Source: Cricetomys ansorgei (lineage: Eukaryota > Chordata > Mammalia > Rodentia > Nesomyidae). From it: DNA of 64,000 nucleotides. The DNA lies in assembly GCA_026225945.1 (NCBI GenBank), contig JAMJFZ010000289.1:427001-491000 (forward strand), written 5' to 3'. Shown piece by piece: positions 60,818 through 64,000 of the stretch (positions are counted from its first letter, which is position 1; each line of letters begins with the position of its first letter). Under the pieces are notes generated by a model. That model made no database searches. It saw only the letters and a list, made by a program, of their open reading frames with translations, and was not told where the DNA came from. Both the position numbers and the translations under genes were made by a program.

Positions 60818-61423
60818 AGCGTCCTCCGGGCTCCTTCGCAGGTGGCGGGCTCTCTCCCCGGAGCCCTGCGCTTGCACCGCGTCGGTGTCCTCCTCCCATG
60901 CCCATTGTATCCAGGCCTGGGTGGGCAGGGTGGGCAGGGTGTAGTCGGGGCTCCGACGCGGTCGTTGCGCATCTTGGATTATAAACGTTGCAGAAGCAGA
61001 TGGCTGGGGCAGTGGGGCCTCCGAGCCTCCGCGTGTGCCCGGTCTCGGCTCAAGTTCAGCCTCCCCTCCTTCCCCACAATTTATAAAGCGCTCTGCTTTC
61101 CCCCCTCGCCCCCCATCGTAGCCGCTCCAGGGATCGGAAAAGCAAATCCTCTTTTGTTCCTTGGCTTTTCAAAGCCCGTTCCCCAAAGAACAATGCAAAT
61201 TGGCGGGATTTTGATGAAAGGTTTATATCTTCGCCAGCCACCACCACCACCCTCCCGCAAGTGTTCGTACAAAACGAGCCTTTTATGCTAAACCTGTCCC
61301 CCGTTGGTTGTAATCGGCCTGAACCAGGTGTTGGGGTCGTCCTCCATTGGCTTCGTCCTCGCTTGCTATCGCTTGGGGAAGCCAACGGTCTGAAGAGCAA
61401 ATAGATTAAAATTTTGATTCTTG

Positions 61424-61575
61424 CCAGGCGTTACTGGTGCACATCTTTAATCCCAGCACTCGGGAGGCAGCGGCAGATGGAACTCTGTGAGTTCGAGGCC
61501 AGCCTGCTCTACAGAGTGAGTTCCATGACAGCCAAAGCTACAACAGACCTGTCATGAAAAAAGAAAAGATAAATA
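61424..61575 (+). mobile_element. B1 SINE
   Basis: GCCAGGCGTTACTGGTGCAC body and A-rich tail with a CATA repeat. Confidence 0.9.
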
Positions 61576-62997
61576 AATACATACATACATGCATTCATAC
61601 ATAATTTTGATTCTTGCACCGCTGAGAAACTATCATTGGTTTGAGTTCAGTCATTTAGTTTTTAAAAGGTCTTCCTTGCTTCTTAATACCTTAGCCAGAA
61701 AGGATAACTGCTTCGAAAAACAGTTGAAGGAAACAAACAAAAGTAGCCCACTCTGTTTAGGAAACAAATGGAGAATTACGATAAACAAAAGCTTTTTAAA
61801 AAATATATTTGTGATTTTATTATTTTAAAGGCTTTTTTTTGTTGTTGTTTTGTTTTCTTGGTTTGATTTAGTTTGATTTGGTTTGGCGGTTTTCAATTTC
61901 CTATGTAGACCAATCAAACCCCCAAATTCTGGATCTCCTGTCCTATCCTCCTTTGCACTGGTATTACAAAAAAATGAGCCACACATCAGCTTAACATATT
62001 TTAGCAACATCACAAAAGAATTTAATACATTGCACTAAATGTTAAATGTATGACGTTGTACACCTTTGATGAAAAATTGGGTGAAGTGAAGCCTTACGAA
62101 CTTAGTTTACTTCGTTTTTAGCATTTTTAGAATAGAGTGTATCTACCCAGCGTAGAGCTAGGTGATAGAAATACATGATACAACATACAGGAATAGCGGG
62201 GATCAGAGAAAGGAACTGTAAAATAGACTTTGAGCATATGGAAAGAATTTACGGAAAATTTAAAGTCTAGTATAGGAAGGTAAAGTTATAGGTTCACCAA
62301 AGTAAAAGCAAATTGGAGCAAAAAAAAAAAAAAAAAAAACAGGAGGACTTTCAAAATGTAGAAGCTTCGTGTGCAAAGGAGAAAGAATAAAAGACCTGCT
62401 ATGCTCAACTCGGATCCCAGCCTTTCAGGTCGTATTAGCAAAGAAGCTAATGAAAATTATAGTAATTACATGGTAAATCTGATCACCTCAAAAGCCTTAG
62501 AGAGTTACTCCAGTAGTGACAGACTTGCTTTCTATTGCCTCTTGTTTGGCTAAACAGGTCTATATATAATGAGATACTCTCCGACCCACTTCCATGCTGG
62601 TTTCAGATCCCTTCATCCCTGTTGGCTTCATCCTCTTCTCCTCTTACTGCCAATCCTTTTGAGAGACAATTAGATACACCCCCACCACCCTAACAAAGCA
62701 GCTTACCACCTCAGTAATGACCTCATTACCAAATTCCAGACCCTAACCCTCTTCAAATTTGTCCCCAGCATATGTGAGATTAAACTCACCTTCTCACCTC
62801 TCATCATTTTACTGCTGGTGAAGTTGGCCCGCAACCTTCCCTCTGTATCAGATAAGCTCTTTTCTGCAGAAGTGAACTCTAACCATTGAAATTTGATCAT
62901 TTGTGTCTGAGTTTGAATTTTTCATTTATTTCAACAGTTCCACTGTACTGACTGGTGGGTATTCTGCTGTGGTAGTGGTGGTGATTCTTAGGTTTGT

Positions 62998-63115
62998 TTC
63001 TTTTCCTTTTTCAGCAGGGTCTTACTACTCAGCCGGAGCTGGCCTGGTGAGCACCCTGCCCCAGTCTCCCAAGGGCTGGAATTACAGACCACAATGCTGG
63101 TCTTACCTGGCAGTA
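62998..63115 (-). mobile_element. Old B1-like SINE, antisense
   Basis: CAGCAGGGTCTTACTACTCA and AAGGGCTGGAATTACAGAC. Confidence 0.5.
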
Positions 63116-63689
63116 TGGCCATCAAATATCTAAAACTTAACCTTCTCAACCCAAACTACTCTTGTGCCTGTTCATAAAGCTTAAACCCTAAGCATTGAGA
63201 ATATCTTTTTCTTCTCTGCCTTCAAGCTCTCAATTCCTACATCCAAGAAGTCTCTCTCTGCCTCTGTCCTCTTTCTGTGCCTGTTACTGAACACTCACGT
63301 CGGGGGCCCATTTCCTTCTACCTTGTAATCAGTCACTCATTCTTGTCTCCTGTACACTTAGCAACTAACATGGAGGGTGTTTTTAAACTGACAACTATAA
63401 GAGGAAAGGATCAAGTGTCACAGCACGCTATACATGTGCGAGCGAGCCTCAGGGCTAAGCCCCAGAGGCATCCCGTCCTCTTGACCGCTCCATAACCTCC
63501 TCCAGTGGGCTCAAGCACCAGGTGCCTCATCATTATGGTGTTTGGTATCAAGTCATAGAACTGAGAAGCCTTGGCATAATTGTTGTTCTCGGTGACTCCA
63601 GCCCTTTGTTCCTTCCTTGTGCTGTAACAGAGACCTCCTCTCTGAAGCACAGCTCTGACTATGCTGCTATCAGGATTCATTCTAGCATC

Positions 63690-63800
63690 ACCACGTTGCT
63701 TACAGGATAAAAGCCAAACTTCTCCTGTGTCAGTCATAGGCCACTTAACTGTCTCCGGCTACCTTTCCAGCTCTGCTGATTCTTCCTAGCTTGCAATAAA
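63690..63800 (+). mobile_element. L2-like relic
   Basis: ACAGGATAAAAGCCAAACTTC and GGCTACCTTTCCAGCTCTGC resemble the L2 3' end. Confidence 0.45.
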
Positions 63801-64000
63801 TCTTTCCTCTCATTCACGCTGGAGCGGAAAACAGACAACTGGGGGGTAGCTGTGTAAGATGTGCGTTGGAGGCGGACAGGGAAAGTCTTAAAATACCGTT
63901 CAGTACAAAAGCTTCAAACGCAGGTAACATGAGACAGCATTTAACATGTGCCAAGTTCCAGTCTAAGTAGCCGCACATCTATTCCAGTTTTCTTTTGAAT

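Larger units (their letters stand above)
59990..61070. promoter_or_regulatory. CpG island, probable Ccdc171 promoter
   Basis: About 1 kb of GC-rich, CpG-dense DNA in otherwise AT-rich surroundings, placed just upstream of the first coding exon of Ccdc171. It holds GC boxes around 60385-60440, a CCGGAAGT ETS-type site on the minus strand at 60357-60364, and two NRF1-like palindromes. No convincing TATA box is seen, which fits a CpG-island promoter. Long open frames on both strands here are explained by high GC content and are not called genes. Transcription start positions cannot be read from sequence. Confidence 0.8.
61071..64000. other. Upstream intergenic sequence
   Basis: No gene found. 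It contains one B1 (61424-61575), a poly-A run (62320-62339), a minus-oriented old B1-like fragment (62998-63115) and an L2-like relic (63690-63800). In human the next gene in this direction is PSIP1, tens of kilobases away, so none is expected here. Confidence 0.6.

Noticed and set aside
60052..61291. Open frames of 224, 225, 186 and 176 codons in the CpG island
   Set aside because: High GC removes stop codons; frames overlap on both strands and give low-complexity Arg/Pro/Ala products. They are explained by composition.

Overview
This window is mammalian nuclear DNA from a muroid rodent. The evidence is dense B1, B2/B3, ID and B4-type SINEs, rodent-type L1 3' ends and rodent LTRs, together with older MIR/L2 relics. 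I cannot fix the species from the sequence alone.

There is one protein-coding gene: the 5' part of Ccdc171 (coiled-coil domain containing 171; human C9orf93/CCDC171), on the minus strand. Ten coding exons were found by translating the minus strand and matching intron phases. From the start codon at 54325 down to 5373 they join into one open frame of 441 codons plus one base. Every join has a GT donor and an AG acceptor, and every exon length agrees with its phase. The 3' remainder of the gene lies beyond the left edge. A non-coding first exon is inferred at the CpG island at about 60.0-61.1 kb. This island carries NRF1-like, ETS-like and Sp1-like motifs and is the likely promoter.

Layout from right to left (5' to 3' of the gene): 61.1-64.0 kb is upstream intergenic DNA with a B1 and an L2-like relic; 60.0-61.1 kb is the CpG-island promoter; 54.4-60.2 kb is intron 1; 36.8-54.4 kb holds exons 2-7; 18.8-27.0 kb holds exons 8-10; 5.4 kb is exon 11; 0-5.4 kb is the start of intron 11. 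No other gene, RNA gene or CRISPR array could be supported. Outside the exons the window is introns filled with retroelements, two minisatellites (31-bp and 57-bp units) and many CA repeats.

The most notable non-gene structures are three solo LTRs of one family, two with recognisable 6-bp target duplications and two of them in inverted orientation about 1.1 kb apart; an ERV1-like LTR in intron 9; a 1.2-kb GC-rich block next to exon 7 ending near a perfect CRE palindrome; an unusually GC-rich exon 4; and a run of three phase 0-0 exons (6, 7, 8) that could each be skipped without breaking the frame. I found no sign of an undescribed biological system. Family names of repeats and the gene identification are from memory of the families, not from a database search.
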